From the NCBI GenBank assembly GCA_963803165.1, contig CAWDLK010000006.1:186001-250000 (forward strand): 64,000 nucleotides of DNA, written 5' to 3'. Shown piece after piece: positions 24,717 to 32,848 of this stretch. Source of the DNA: Changshengia sp963803165. GTDB taxonomy: Bacteria > Chloroflexota > Dormibacteria > Aeolococcales > Aeolococcaceae. The position numbers and the translations under genes are program-made. A model generated the notes under the pieces. The model saw only the letters and a list, made by a program, of their open reading frames with translations. It was not told the origin of the DNA and searched no databases. Numbering within the stretch: position 1 is the stretch's first letter; the number at the start of each line of letters is the position of its first letter.

Positions 24717-27200
24717 TCAGATCCTACGGATCATCTCGCGCTCGATCGCCTGCCGGGCCCTCCGCACCAGGGGGGCGAGCGGGTGCTCCCGGAGCACCTG
24801 CTCCATCTGGCGGAGCAGTGAGTAGAGGTTCTTGACCGCCTTCACCAGGTCGCCGATGTCGGAGCCCGGGGGCGTCTCGATCTCGGCGAGGGGCACCCCC
24901 GCGGCCCACTGGTGGGCGGCGGCGACGAAGTCGAAGGAGAGCGGGCGGAGAGTGGCGACGCCGTGGTGCTCCTCGATGGCCGCGAGACGCTGGAGGTCGG
25001 CGCGCAGCAGGCGGTGGCCGCGCTCGATGCCGCGGGTTGGCCACTGCCGCCGGGCCGGCTGCGGCCGCTCGCGCCCCCGGTCCTCGGCCACCAGCATGGT
25101 CAGCACCCCGACCAGCTCGGGCGGGCTCAGCTCCTCGAGCCAGCCGGCCTCGATGGCGTCGGCGACCAGCAGGGCGCTCTCGCCGAAGAGCGCCTCGGCG
25201 AGCAGACCGAGCGCGGTGGGGCGGTCGCTCTCCAGGAACCCTGCCTCTCGGAGCGCACCGCGCAGGGCCCGGAACTCGCGGCGGTAGCGGCCGCGCGCCG
25301 AGCGCAGCTCCTCCTCGCCATGGCGGAGGGTCTCCTCGACCTCCTCGCTCTCGCGGCGGTGGCCGCGGTGCTCGCTCAGGTGGGGGCACCCGGTGCAGGG
25401 GCTCTGTTCCAGCCGGGCCCGCGAGGCCTTGAGGGAGCGGCGCATGGTCTCGTACCGGCCCCCCGGGTCGGCGGCGCGGCCCCCGTAGCGCCCCGCCCGG
25501 CTGTCCCGCCAGTGCTGGCGCTGAGCCCGGCGGACCTCGGTTTCCAGCGCCTCGACCTGGGACGCCAGGCCCAGGTGACGGGTGAGCGTCGTCTCGGTGC
25601 AGGCGTGCCGGGGATGGCGGAAGACGCGCCGTCGCAGGTCCTCGCGCAGCTCCTCGAGGTTGGCCCGCCGGTGCACCCAGTGCTCGCTGCGCGTCAGCGC
25701 CTGGTACTGGCCGAAGGAGCGGTCGAGCAGCTCCTCGGCGCGTTCCAGGCTTCGCGTCTTGAGCAGGGCGAGCACCATGGTGTAGGTGGGCGCGAACTTG
25801 GACTCGACGCTCATCTCGCCGCCGATGGCGGCGTCGTAGATGTCGCGCACGTCGACGTCCAACTCCTTGAGGATGATCCCGTGCCCGAGGGTGTCGATGC
25901 CGCGCCTGCCCGCTCGCCCCATCAGCTGGGTCAGCTCCGCGGGGGTCAGCTCATGGAAGCCGGTGCCGTCGAACTTGGTGAAGGAGGAGACCACGCAGGC
26001 TCGGGCGGGCATGTTCAGTCCCAGCGAGAGGGTCTCGGTGGCGAACACCACCTTGACCAGACCGCGCTGGAAGAGCACCTCGACGGTCTCCTTCGCGTAG
26101 GGCAGCATCCCGGCGTGGTGCATGGCGATCCCGCGGCGGAGCAGCCGGGTGTCGACGGCGTCGAGGAAGACCTGTCGCTCGTCGTCGTCGACGATCGCCT
26201 CGATGCGGCGGGACACCTCGGCATCGATGGCGAGCTTCTCCGCGTCGCCGGTGAGGTCGAGCCCGTGCACGGCGCACCGGGAGAGGGCCTCGCGGCAGCC
26301 GCGCCGGGAGAAGATGAAGTAGATCGCGGGCAGCATCCCCCCCGCCCGCAGCCGCTCCACCACCTGGAGCAGGTCGTTCTCCGGGGCCCGTCGCGCGTAG
26401 CGCAGCCGCAGGTCGCCGGCACTCAGGTTCTGGGCCCGTTCCAGGGTCCGGCGGGCCACCTGCCCGCGCTCGTCGAAGAGCGGCCAGAGCTGGTTGTCGA
26501 GGCAGAGCCAGAGCTCGAGCGCCACCGGCCGCTCGGTCTGGGTCACCACCGCGATCCCCCCGCGGAGCCCGCTCATCCAGGCGGCCACCTCGTCGACGTT
26601 GCTGATGGTGGCCGACAGTCCGGTGATCCGGATGTGGCGGGGTGCCTCGATGATCACCTCCTCCCACACCGTCCCCCGGGGGTGATCGTCGATGTAGTGC
26701 ACCTCGTCGAGGATCACGTCGCCCACCGTGTCCAGGCGCTCCGGCTCGTCGTAGAGGATGTTGCGCAGGATCTCGGTGGTCATCACCACCACCGGCGCGG
26801 CCTCGTTGAGCGTGTGCTCGCCGGTCACCAGCCCGACGTTGCCGGCGCCGTAGCGCTCGCCCAGGTCGCGGAACTTCTGGTTGCTCAGCGCCTTCAGAGG
26901 GGTGGTGTAGATGACCCGCTGGGGGCTCTCGGGGTCCCGGCGCAGGGCGGGTGGCGCGGCCAGGCAGCGCCAGATCGCGTACTCGGCGATCAGCGTCTTG
27001 CCACTCGAGGTGGGGGCGCTGACCAGCACTCCCCGCGATCGCTCGAGCTTGGTGATGGCCTCGACCTGGAAGGGGTCCAGGGTCAGCCCTACGTGGGCGC
27101 TGAAGGCGCGCACCAGCTCGTCGCTGCTCGGTGGGGCATCGGCGGCGGCGCCATGGCTCCGGGGCGCGCCTCCCCGCGGCGGCCTCCCCGCAGGACTCAC
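24717..27200 (-). CDS. Ski2/Mtr4-like DEAD/DEAH RNA helicase
   Basis: This 827-aa superfamily-2 helicase has a Q-motif-like LTLDPFQVEAI, Walker A SAPTSSGKT (residues 61-69), TTPLKALSNQKF, DEVH box VILDEVHYIDD, SATISN (motif III), VFATETLSLGLNMPA and LMGRAGRRG (motif VI). The long C-terminal half (about 460-827) carries a four-cysteine-like CTGCPHL insertion and DSHCT-like helices. Bacterial homologues (HelY type) act in RNA turnover. Start GTG 27200 overlaps the MFS stop (GTGA), so it is translated from the DUF503-MFS-helicase operon. Confidence 0.86.
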   Translation of the reverse strand: MSPAGRPPRGGAPRSHGAAADAPPSSDELVRAFSAHVGLTLDPFQVEAITKLERSRGVLVSAPTSSGKTLIAEYAIWRCLAAPPALRRDPESPQRVIYTTPLKALSNQKFRDLGERYGAGNVGLVTGEHTLNEAAPVVVMTTEILRNILYDEPERLDTVGDVILDEVHYIDDHPRGTVWEEVIIEAPRHIRITGLSATISNVDEVAAWMSGLRGGIAVVTQTERPVALELWLCLDNQLWPLFDERGQVARRTLERAQNLSAGDLRLRYARRAPENDLLQVVERLRAGGMLPAIYFIFSRRGCREALSRCAVHGLDLTGDAEKLAIDAEVSRRIEAIVDDDERQVFLDAVDTRLLRRGIAMHHAGMLPYAKETVEVLFQRGLVKVVFATETLSLGLNMPARACVVSSFTKFDGTGFHELTPAELTQLMGRAGRRGIDTLGHGIILKELDVDVRDIYDAAIGGEMSVESKFAPTYTMVLALLKTRSLERAEELLDRSFGQYQALTRSEHWVHRRANLEELREDLRRRVFRHPRHACTETTLTRHLGLASQVEALETEVRRAQRQHWRDSRAGRYGGRAADPGGRYETMRRSLKASRARLEQSPCTGCPHLSEHRGHRRESEEVEETLRHGEEELRSARGRYRREFRALRGALREAGFLESDRPTALGLLAEALFGESALLVADAIEAGWLEELSPPELVGVLTMLVAEDRGRERPQPARRQWPTRGIERGHRLLRADLQRLAAIEEHHGVATLRPLSFDFVAAAHQWAAGVPLAEIETPPGSDIGDLVKAVKNLYSLLRQMEQVLREHPLAPLVRRARQAIEREMIRRI

Positions 27201-28633
27201 TCGGGGACCGCGCCGCTCTCGGCGGGGTGCTCTCGCCGCCGCAGTCCCACCAGGGCGACCACGGTGCCGGCGACGCAGAGGAGCGCGCCGACGAGCATGG
27301 CCTGGTGGAAACCGCCGGTGAAGGAGCCGGCGTCGTCCGCGCTCCCGCCCAGGCCCGCCAGCAGCGGCACCGCCGCCACCCCCAGCAGGCCGGCCACCCG
27401 GGTGATCGCGTTGTTGACCCCCGACGCCACGCCGGCGCGAGTCGACGGCACCGCACCGAGGATCGTGGTCGTGACCGGGCCCACGGTGACAGCGAGGCCG
27501 GCGCCGAAGACCAGTCCCGCCGGCAGCACCGCGGTCAGGTAGGAGGTGTGGCCGGGCACCCGGATGAAGAGGAGCAGGCCGACGGCGGCGAGCAGCGGTC
27601 CGAGGGCCATCAGCCGCCGGGCACCCATCCGATCCACCAGCCGTCCCGCCCGGGAGGAGAGCCCGAGCAGCAGGAGGGTGATGGGGAAGATGGCCGCCCC
27701 CGAGGCCAGGGCGCTGTAGCCGGCGGCCCACTGGAGCTCCAGGACGATGAGGAGGAGGGAGGCGGTGAGCGCCGCGTAGACGAAGAGGGTGGCGAGGTTG
27801 GCCACCGCGAAGCCGCGGATGGTGAACAGCGAGAGCGGCAGCAGGGGGCGATCCCGCCGCGACTCGACGGCGGCGAACACGGCCAGGAGGACGGCCCCGA
27901 GCAGGACCGCGCCTCCGCCCAGCACCACCCCGTGCCGGGGGCCCTCGACCAGCCCGAGCGTGACCAGCGCCAGCCCGGCGGTGGCGATCAGCGCGCCGCC
28001 GAGGTCGACGTCCCCCCGCAGCCTCCGCGGGCCGGCCTCGCGGGCGGGGAGGTGGTTGGCGGCGGCGAGGAGAGCGGCCGCCGCCAGCGGGATGTTGATC
28101 AGGAAGACCCAGCGCCACCCGCCGTGGTCGACCAGGAAGCCGCCCAGGAGCGGGCCGACGACGGTGGCGAGACCCGAGACGGCCGACCAGACGCCGATCG
28201 CCCGCCCCCGGTCACCCGCGGAGAAGCTGGTCGAGACGATGGCCAGGGACCCGGGGACCAGCAGGCTCGCCGCCGCCCCCTGGAGCAGCCGGGCGACGAC
28301 CAGGAAGGCCCCGCTCCCGGCCACCCCGCAGAGGGCCGAGGTCACCCCGAAGCCCGCCGCCCCGATCAGGAAGACGCGTCCGTGCCCCACCACCTCGCCG
28401 ATCGCGCCGCCCAGCAGCACCAGCCCGGCGAGGCTGATGAGGTACGCCTCCAGGACCCACTGAAGAGTCGAGAGATGACCCCCGAGGGCGCGCCCGATGG
28501 CGGGCAGGGCGACCACCACGGTGGTGGTGTCGAGGAGGGCCATCCCCGAGCCGAGGATGGTCGCGGCGAGGACCCAGCGGCCCGCCGCGTCGGAGAGCGT
28601 CAGCCGCCGGGCTGGCCCGAGCTCGACGTTCAC
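27197..28633 (-). CDS. MFS multidrug transporter, DHA2 (EmrB/QacA) type
   Basis: This 478-aa protein has 14 predicted helices. The DHA2 hallmarks are ALLDTTTVVVALPAIGRAL in TM1, LQWVLEAYLISLAGLVLLGGAIGEVVGHGRVFLIG (motif A region), ARLLQGAAASLLVPGSLAIV, and motif C SAVSGLATVVGPLLGGFLVDHGGWRWVFLINIP. It exports drugs or metabolites by proton antiport; the substrate is unknown. GTG 28633 overlaps the DUF503 stop (GTGA), and its own stop overlaps the helicase GTG. Confidence 0.87.
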   Translation of the reverse strand: MNVELGPARRLTLSDAAGRWVLAATILGSGMALLDTTTVVVALPAIGRALGGHLSTLQWVLEAYLISLAGLVLLGGAIGEVVGHGRVFLIGAAGFGVTSALCGVAGSGAFLVVARLLQGAAASLLVPGSLAIVSTSFSAGDRGRAIGVWSAVSGLATVVGPLLGGFLVDHGGWRWVFLINIPLAAAALLAAANHLPAREAGPRRLRGDVDLGGALIATAGLALVTLGLVEGPRHGVVLGGGAVLLGAVLLAVFAAVESRRDRPLLPLSLFTIRGFAVANLATLFVYAALTASLLLIVLELQWAAGYSALASGAAIFPITLLLLGLSSRAGRLVDRMGARRLMALGPLLAAVGLLLFIRVPGHTSYLTAVLPAGLVFGAGLAVTVGPVTTTILGAVPSTRAGVASGVNNAITRVAGLLGVAAVPLLAGLGGSADDAGSFTGGFHQAMLVGALLCVAGTVVALVGLRRREHPAESGAVPE

Positions 28634-28917
28634 AGGCGCAGGATCTCGAACCTCGAATCGGTGAGCAGGGCCTCGCCGTCCTCCGCCACGAAGTTGAGCA
28701 CCTTCTGGCACACCTCGTCGGCGTGACGGGCGTCGTTGGAGACGCAGGCCACCCCGAGCTGCACGGCCTGCCAGAGGTCCTGGTCGCCGACCTCGGCGAT
28801 GGCGACGTCGAAGGTCCGGCGGACCCGGGCGACCAGAGAGCGGACCACCTGGCGCTTCTCCTTGAGGGAGCCGCTGTCCGGGACCTGGAGGCGCAGGACC
28901 AGGGTTCCGATGACCAT
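28630..28917 (-). CDS. DUF503 (YlxP-like) protein
   Basis: This 95-aa protein (MVIGTLVLRLQVPDSGSLKEKRQVVRSLVARVRRTFDVAIAEVGDQDLWQ) matches DUF503, a small ferredoxin-like fold often found near nusA-infB-rbfA and suspected to act on RNA or ribosomes. Here it instead heads an operon with an MFS exporter and an RNA helicase. Minus-strand TAGCTT (28930-28925) sits 7 nt before the ATG, so translation is probably leaderless. Confidence 0.85.
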   Translation of the reverse strand: MVIGTLVLRLQVPDSGSLKEKRQVVRSLVARVRRTFDVAIAEVGDQDLWQAVQLGVACVSNDARHADEVCQKVLNFVAEDGEALLTDSRFEILRL

Positions 28918-29042
28918 CCCCGGCAAGCTAGCAGACCGGTGCGGGGAGGGACCTCCCCGCCACCCGCTGCGCGTGGGAGGAGACGGCGGAGGCGGCCGCC
29001 GCGGGGGCGGCCGCCTCAATGCCGTCGAAGGCTCGGGTCAGG

Positions 29043-30527
29043 TCAGAACGGGGGCCCGGCGCCCCGGGCGAGAGCCGGGACGAACCGGGCGGCGTCCACC
29101 GTCCCCCAGCCGGTGGCGTCGTTGTAGTAGCCGTTGGCGTTGAATCCGGGGACGGTCACCAGGTCACTGCTGCTGGCGCACGCACCGGTGTTGGGGTCGA
29201 CATCGGCCGCGATGCAGAAGGTGTAGGTGTTGCTCCCCTGGGTGACCGGCACGATCCCGCTGCCGTGGCCGCCCTGCTCGGCGAGGGTGTACAGGTCGGG
29301 GTTGAGGTAGCCGAGGCTGTGGCCGGCGTACTGGTCGGCGAGGGCCACGATGCCGGAGAAGAGGGGGCTGGCCTCGCTGGTGCCGCCGACGATGCCCCAG
29401 CCGCCCTGGTAGGTCACGCCGCCGTAGACCGCCGTGGCCTGGTAGAAGTCGACGGCCCCGTTCACCGCGGCGCTCATGGCGATGTCAGGGGTTCCCCGGT
29501 GGTTGCCGACGGTGCTGGCGACCCCATTCTGGAAGGACGGCCGCGAGAAGACGGTCGAGAGCCCGCCGCCGCTCGCTCCCCAGGTGTAGGCGGGTCCGGG
29601 GACGCCGACGGTCGTGCTGGAGTCGTTCCAGACGCTGGCCGGGGCGGTCACGTACCCGTTGCCGCTGATGTGGAGCTGGGTGCCGCCCACGGCGGTCACC
29701 AGCGGGTCGGAGCTGGGCCAGTCGATGGCGCGGGTCGAGTAGCAGCAGCTGAGGTCGCCGAGGTAGTCGGTCGACCCCTGGTCGCCGCTCGCGGCGAGCA
29801 CCGTGATCCCGTTCGCCTCCGCGTTCTCGTACGCGCTGCGCAGCGAGCTGTACGGGGTGAGCTGGCCGGGGCTGAAGGTCTGCTCGGTGGCACCGAAGCT
29901 CTGGGTGATCACCTGGCCGAGGTGGTGCTCGACCACGTAGTTCTCGGCGGCGATGATGTCAGGAAAGCCCGTGATGCCCTCGGTCTCCGTGGTCGGCGAC
30001 TCGACCAGCAGGAGGTTGGCGTCAGGGGCCATGGTGTGCGCCCACTCCACGTCCAGGCTGGTCTCGGTGCCCCAGCCGTAGCAGTCGCCGGCGCCCTCGG
30101 GATCAGTGGTGCAGGACGGGACGTAGCCCACCGGCTGGATCACCCGGAACGAGGGCGGCGCCGGCAGGTGGAACGCCTGGTCGAAGGTGGCCAGGTCGCT
30201 CTGGATGGTCGGCGAGCCGTACGCGTCGACGATGACGATGGTCTCGCCGCGGCCGTTGATGCCCTGGTTGAAGAGCGGCTGAAGGTCGTAGGCGCTCTGC
30301 AGCTGGAACGGCTGGTAGCAGGCGATGTCGAAGGCGGTCTCACACTCGGCGGTGGTTGGCGGCTGGGCGAGGTTGCTGGTGAACAGCACGTGCCCCGTCG
30401 AGTCGGGTACCAGCCGGACGGCGGCGACCGCGGCCGGGACCGCCACCGCGGCCGCGCCTCCGCCGAACAGGGCCATAGCGCTCGCCGCCACCATCTGGGC
30501 GAGCGAGCTTCCGCGTGGGATGCGCAT
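29043..30527 (-). CDS. Secreted S53 family (sedolisin/kumamolisin) serine-carboxyl peptidase
   Basis: This 494-aa protein has a signal peptide (about 1-37) followed almost directly by the catalytic domain. The ETSLD motif supplies the Glu and Asp four residues apart, SFG and AASGDQGS line the oxyanion region, and GGTSEASPLFSG carries the nucleophile Ser. The C-terminal NDATGWGTVDAARF is the calcium-binding end. The large N-terminal pro-kumamolisin domain usual for the family is absent or reduced to about 60 residues. It should act outside the cell, typically at acid pH. The flanking gaps (28918-29042 and 30528-30646) hold no other feature apart from the DUF503 promoter. Confidence 0.86.
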   Translation of the reverse strand: MRIPRGSSLAQMVAASAMALFGGGAAAVAVPAAVAAVRLVPDSTGHVLFTSNLAQPPTTAECETAFDIACYQPFQLQSAYDLQPLFNQGINGRGETIVIVDAYGSPTIQSDLATFDQAFHLPAPPSFRVIQPVGYVPSCTTDPEGAGDCYGWGTETSLDVEWAHTMAPDANLLLVESPTTETEGITGFPDIIAAENYVVEHHLGQVITQSFGATEQTFSPGQLTPYSSLRSAYENAEANGITVLAASGDQGSTDYLGDLSCCYSTRAIDWPSSDPLVTAVGGTQLHISGNGYVTAPASVWNDSSTTVGVPGPAYTWGASGGGLSTVFSRPSFQNGVASTVGNHRGTPDIAMSAAVNGAVDFYQATAVYGGVTYQGGWGIVGGTSEASPLFSGIVALADQYAGHSLGYLNPDLYTLAEQGGHGSGIVPVTQGSNTYTFCIAADVDPNTGACASSSDLVTVPGFNANGYYNDATGWGTVDAARFVPALARGAGPPF

Positions 30528-30646
30528 CTCTCTACCTCCCTACCTTCGCCACCCGAGGTCGTCGGGCGCCGGGTTCCGAGCCAAAGTACCAGGCGGTACC
30601 GCCGCTGAAAAGAGGCAGCCCGGCGGGCGCCGTGCCCCGGGGAGGG

Positions 30647-30931
30647 TCAGAGGATGCGGAGCAGCTTCTGGCGGAGCGCCTCGAGGCTCTCGAAGTCCCC
30701 GATCGACGGCCGGGCCGGCGTCTTGCCCGGGAACTTGAGGTGCTGCACCGCCTCCGCCAGGAGCTGGATCTCCTCCTCGGTGAGGCGGACCGAGCGCAGG
30801 TTGTGCACCGGCGCGGTGGGCACCGGGTGGACCGCCGGCTCGGGCAGCGCGGGCTCGACCGGGCTCGGCTCCTCGGTGGTGCGGAAGAGCTCGTCCGAGC
30901 CGCGCAGCTGCGCGCGCCGGAACCCGGGCAT
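30647..30931 (-). CDS. Small protein coupled to ParA
   Basis: This 94-aa protein has a basic N-terminus, a Pro/Glu-rich middle (EEPSPVEPALPEPAVHPVP) and a helical C-terminus (LTEEEIQLLAEAVQHLKFPGK, IGDFESLEALRQKLLRIL). Its ATG overlaps the parA stop (TGATG), so it is a translation-coupled partner. It is far shorter than ParB and has no ParB HTH or CTPase motif. It may be a ParA-activating peptide or cargo adaptor, but no family is recognised. Confidence 0.65.
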   Translation of the reverse strand: MPGFRRAQLRGSDELFRTTEEPSPVEPALPEPAVHPVPTAPVHNLRSVRLTEEEIQLLAEAVQHLKFPGKTPARPSIGDFESLEALRQKLLRIL

Positions 30932-31758
30932 CACGGCCGCCCGGCGCGGGCCCCGGAGCGCGCCGGCGCCGCCCTCCCCGTGGATCGCTGGACGCCCCTC
31001 TCGATGACGGTGTGGGCGAGGGCGCGGTAGGCCTTGGCACCGGGCGAGTCGGGGGCGTACTGGAGGATCGAGAGCCCGGCGAGCGGCGTCTCCGCAAAGC
31101 GGATCGACGCGTCCACCCGGATGTCGTAGACCTCGTCGCCGTAGCGCTCCTTGACCAGCTCCAGCACCTCCTGGCTGTGCAGGGTCCGCGGCTTGTAGAT
31201 GGTCGGGAGGATGCCGGCGATGCGCAGCTCCGGGTTGAGCTTCGCCCGGACCCGGTCGATGGTCCGCTGCAGCTGCTGCATCCCCTTCATCCCGAAATAC
31301 TCGCACTGGAGCGGGATGATCACCTCGGTCGAGGCCACCAGGGCGTTGACGCAGAGCAGGCCGAGTGAGGGAGGACAGTCGATGACCGCGAAGTCGAAGT
31401 CGGGGAGCAGGGGGGCGAGCTTCTCCTGGAGCACCAACTCGCGGCCGAACTCGGTGACCAGCTGGAGCTCGGCGCCGGAGAGCTCGATGTTGGCGGGGAG
31501 GAAGTCGAGGCCGATCGGCTCCGAGCGCAGACGCGCCTCGGCGGCGGTGGTGGACGGCTCGGTGAGGATGTTGTAGACGGTCACCTCGAGCTCGTCCGGA
31601 CGCCGGACGCCCATGTTGATGGTGAGGTGGCCCTGCGGATCGAGGTCCACGGCGAGCACCCGCGTACCGGCCTCGGCGAGCGCGGCGGCCAGGTTGACGG
31701 CGGTGGTGGTCTTGCCGACGCCGCCCTTCTGGTTGGCGATGGCGATGACCCGCGTCAC
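30931..31758 (-). CDS. parA: ParA/Soj-family ATPase
   Basis: This 275-aa P-loop ATPase has the deviant Walker A KGGVGKT (residues 11-17), VLAVDLDPQGHLTINMG (Walker A' Asp), FAVIDCPPSLGLLCVNAL (Walker B region) and the conserved IIPLQCEYFGMKGMQQL. It belongs to the chromosomal Soj-like group that positions DNA or protein cargo by nucleoid gradients. The C-terminal 25 residues are basic (RSTGRAAPARSGARAGRP). GTG 31758 is the start. No parB follows; a 94-aa protein takes its place, so chromosome segregation is only one option and cargo positioning another. Confidence 0.85.
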   Translation of the reverse strand: MTRVIAIANQKGGVGKTTTAVNLAAALAEAGTRVLAVDLDPQGHLTINMGVRRPDELEVTVYNILTEPSTTAAEARLRSEPIGLDFLPANIELSGAELQLVTEFGRELVLQEKLAPLLPDFDFAVIDCPPSLGLLCVNALVASTEVIIPLQCEYFGMKGMQQLQRTIDRVRAKLNPELRIAGILPTIYKPRTLHSQEVLELVKERYGDEVYDIRVDASIRFAETPLAGLSILQYAPDSPGAKAYRALAHTVIERGVQRSTGRAAPARSGARAGRP

Positions 31759-31822
31759 AGACCGTCCTGGTCCGGAGCGGGGGTCGAGAGCCCTGTCGAA
31801 CAGATGCGCCGCACTGAGCCGG

Positions 31823-31870
31823 TATCATAGCGGACCCCGCCCGCTGCCAAAGCTGAATTCGGCAGCGGGC
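31823..31870. promoter_or_regulatory. Overlapping divergent promoters and 10-bp leader hairpin (parA / TPR gene)
   Basis: TATCAT (31823-31828, plus) and TATGAT (31829-31824, minus) almost coincide, giving back-to-back -10 boxes for the TPR gene and parA. Just downstream on the plus strand a perfect inverted repeat, GCCCGCTGCC (31839-31848) and GGCAGCGGGC (31861-31870), can form a 10-bp hairpin with a 12-nt loop at the very 5' end of the TPR mRNA leader of about 70 nt. It has no U-run, so it is more likely a stabilising hairpin or operator. Confidence 0.6.
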
Positions 31871-31905
31871 TGAGCGATCGAACTCGAAGCTGAGGGAGTT
31901 CGCCG

Positions 31906-32790
31906 GTGGCTGAAGCCGAACGTGTCAAGCCGCGCAGCATCTACGTGGAAGAGGCGATCCAGGCGGCCCTGGAGAGCCGATGGCACGATGCCGTGGCCAT
32001 CAACCATGCGCTGATCGAGCGCCATGGCGGCGACGAGGAGACCTTCAACCGCATCGGCAAGGCCCTGACCGAGCTCGGAGAGCACCAGGCCGCCCTCGAC
32101 GCGTACTCCCAGGCGCTCCAGATCAACCCCATGAACGTCATCGCCCAGAAGAACGTGCGCAAGCTCCAGCTCCTCCTCGACAGCCGCGAGCGGCCGGGCG
32201 GCTCCAAGGGCGCGATCGACGTCGACCTCTTCGCCGAGGAGCCGGGCAAGAGCGCGCTCACCGTGCTCAACCCGCCGAAATCGAGGGTGGTCATCGCGGT
32301 CGCCCCCGGCGAGGTGGTGGAGCTGCACCTCCAGGCCGGCGGGATCCAGGCCCAGACGGCGAGCGGGGTGGTGCTCGGCGACGTCGACAGCAAGATCGCC
32401 CGGCGGCTGGTGCCCCTGATCGGGAGCGGCAACCGCTACACGGCGGTGGTGGCCCGGGTGGAGGAGAGCCAGATCGAGGTCATCGTCCGCGAGGCCTTCC
32501 AGTCGGCCGAGAACGCCCGCAAGTCGTCGTTCCCGGTGAGCCGCCAGAAGCGCGAGGAGTTCCGGCCCTACGCCAAGGATTCGCTGCTCGCCCAGCGCGG
32601 GGTGGACGAGGAGGCTCTCGGGGACGGCGACGAGGAGGAGCCGGCGGAGGTGGCCGGCGGCGGTGCGGCAGGGGAGGAGCTCGAGGCGATCCCGTCCGGC
32701 GAGGAGTTCGAGGACCCGGCGCCCCTCGAGGAGGCCGACGAGGAGGATGACGACGTCGATGAGGACGCCCGCCCCGAGGACCAGTACTAG
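31906..32790 (+). CDS. TPR-repeat protein with acidic C-terminal tail
   Basis: This 294-aa protein starts at GTG 31906 behind the good SD GAGGGAG. Two to three TPR-like helical pairs occupy about 12-90 (AIQAALESRWHDAVAINHALIER, NRIGKALTELGEHQAALDAYSQALQINP). A middle beta-rich domain (about 120-200) follows, and then a very acidic tail (about 225-294, dominated by Glu/Asp). The family resembles conserved hypothetical TPR proteins of Chloroflexi-like bacteria. A role in protein assembly is plausible but not shown. Confidence 0.68.
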   Translation: MAEAERVKPRSIYVEEAIQAALESRWHDAVAINHALIERHGGDEETFNRIGKALTELGEHQAALDAYSQALQINPMNVIAQKNVRKLQLLLDSRERPGGSKGAIDVDLFAEEPGKSALTVLNPPKSRVVIAVAPGEVVELHLQAGGIQAQTASGVVLGDVDSKIARRLVPLIGSGNRYTAVVARVEESQIEVIVREAFQSAENARKSSFPVSRQKREEFRPYAKDSLLAQRGVDEEALGDGDEEEPAEVAGGGAAGEELEAIPSGEEFEDPAPLEEADEEDDDVDEDARPEDQY

Positions 32791-32848
32791 GGGTTGCGCC
32801 CGCGGCCCCGCGTAGCGCGGATCGCTGGCACAATCCGTGGCGTCGCCT

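Noticed and set aside
24912..27542. An 876-codon plus-strand open frame
   Set aside because: It mirrors the helicase gene, which has every SF2 motif in order. The plus-strand product is compositionally biased with no recognisable domain.
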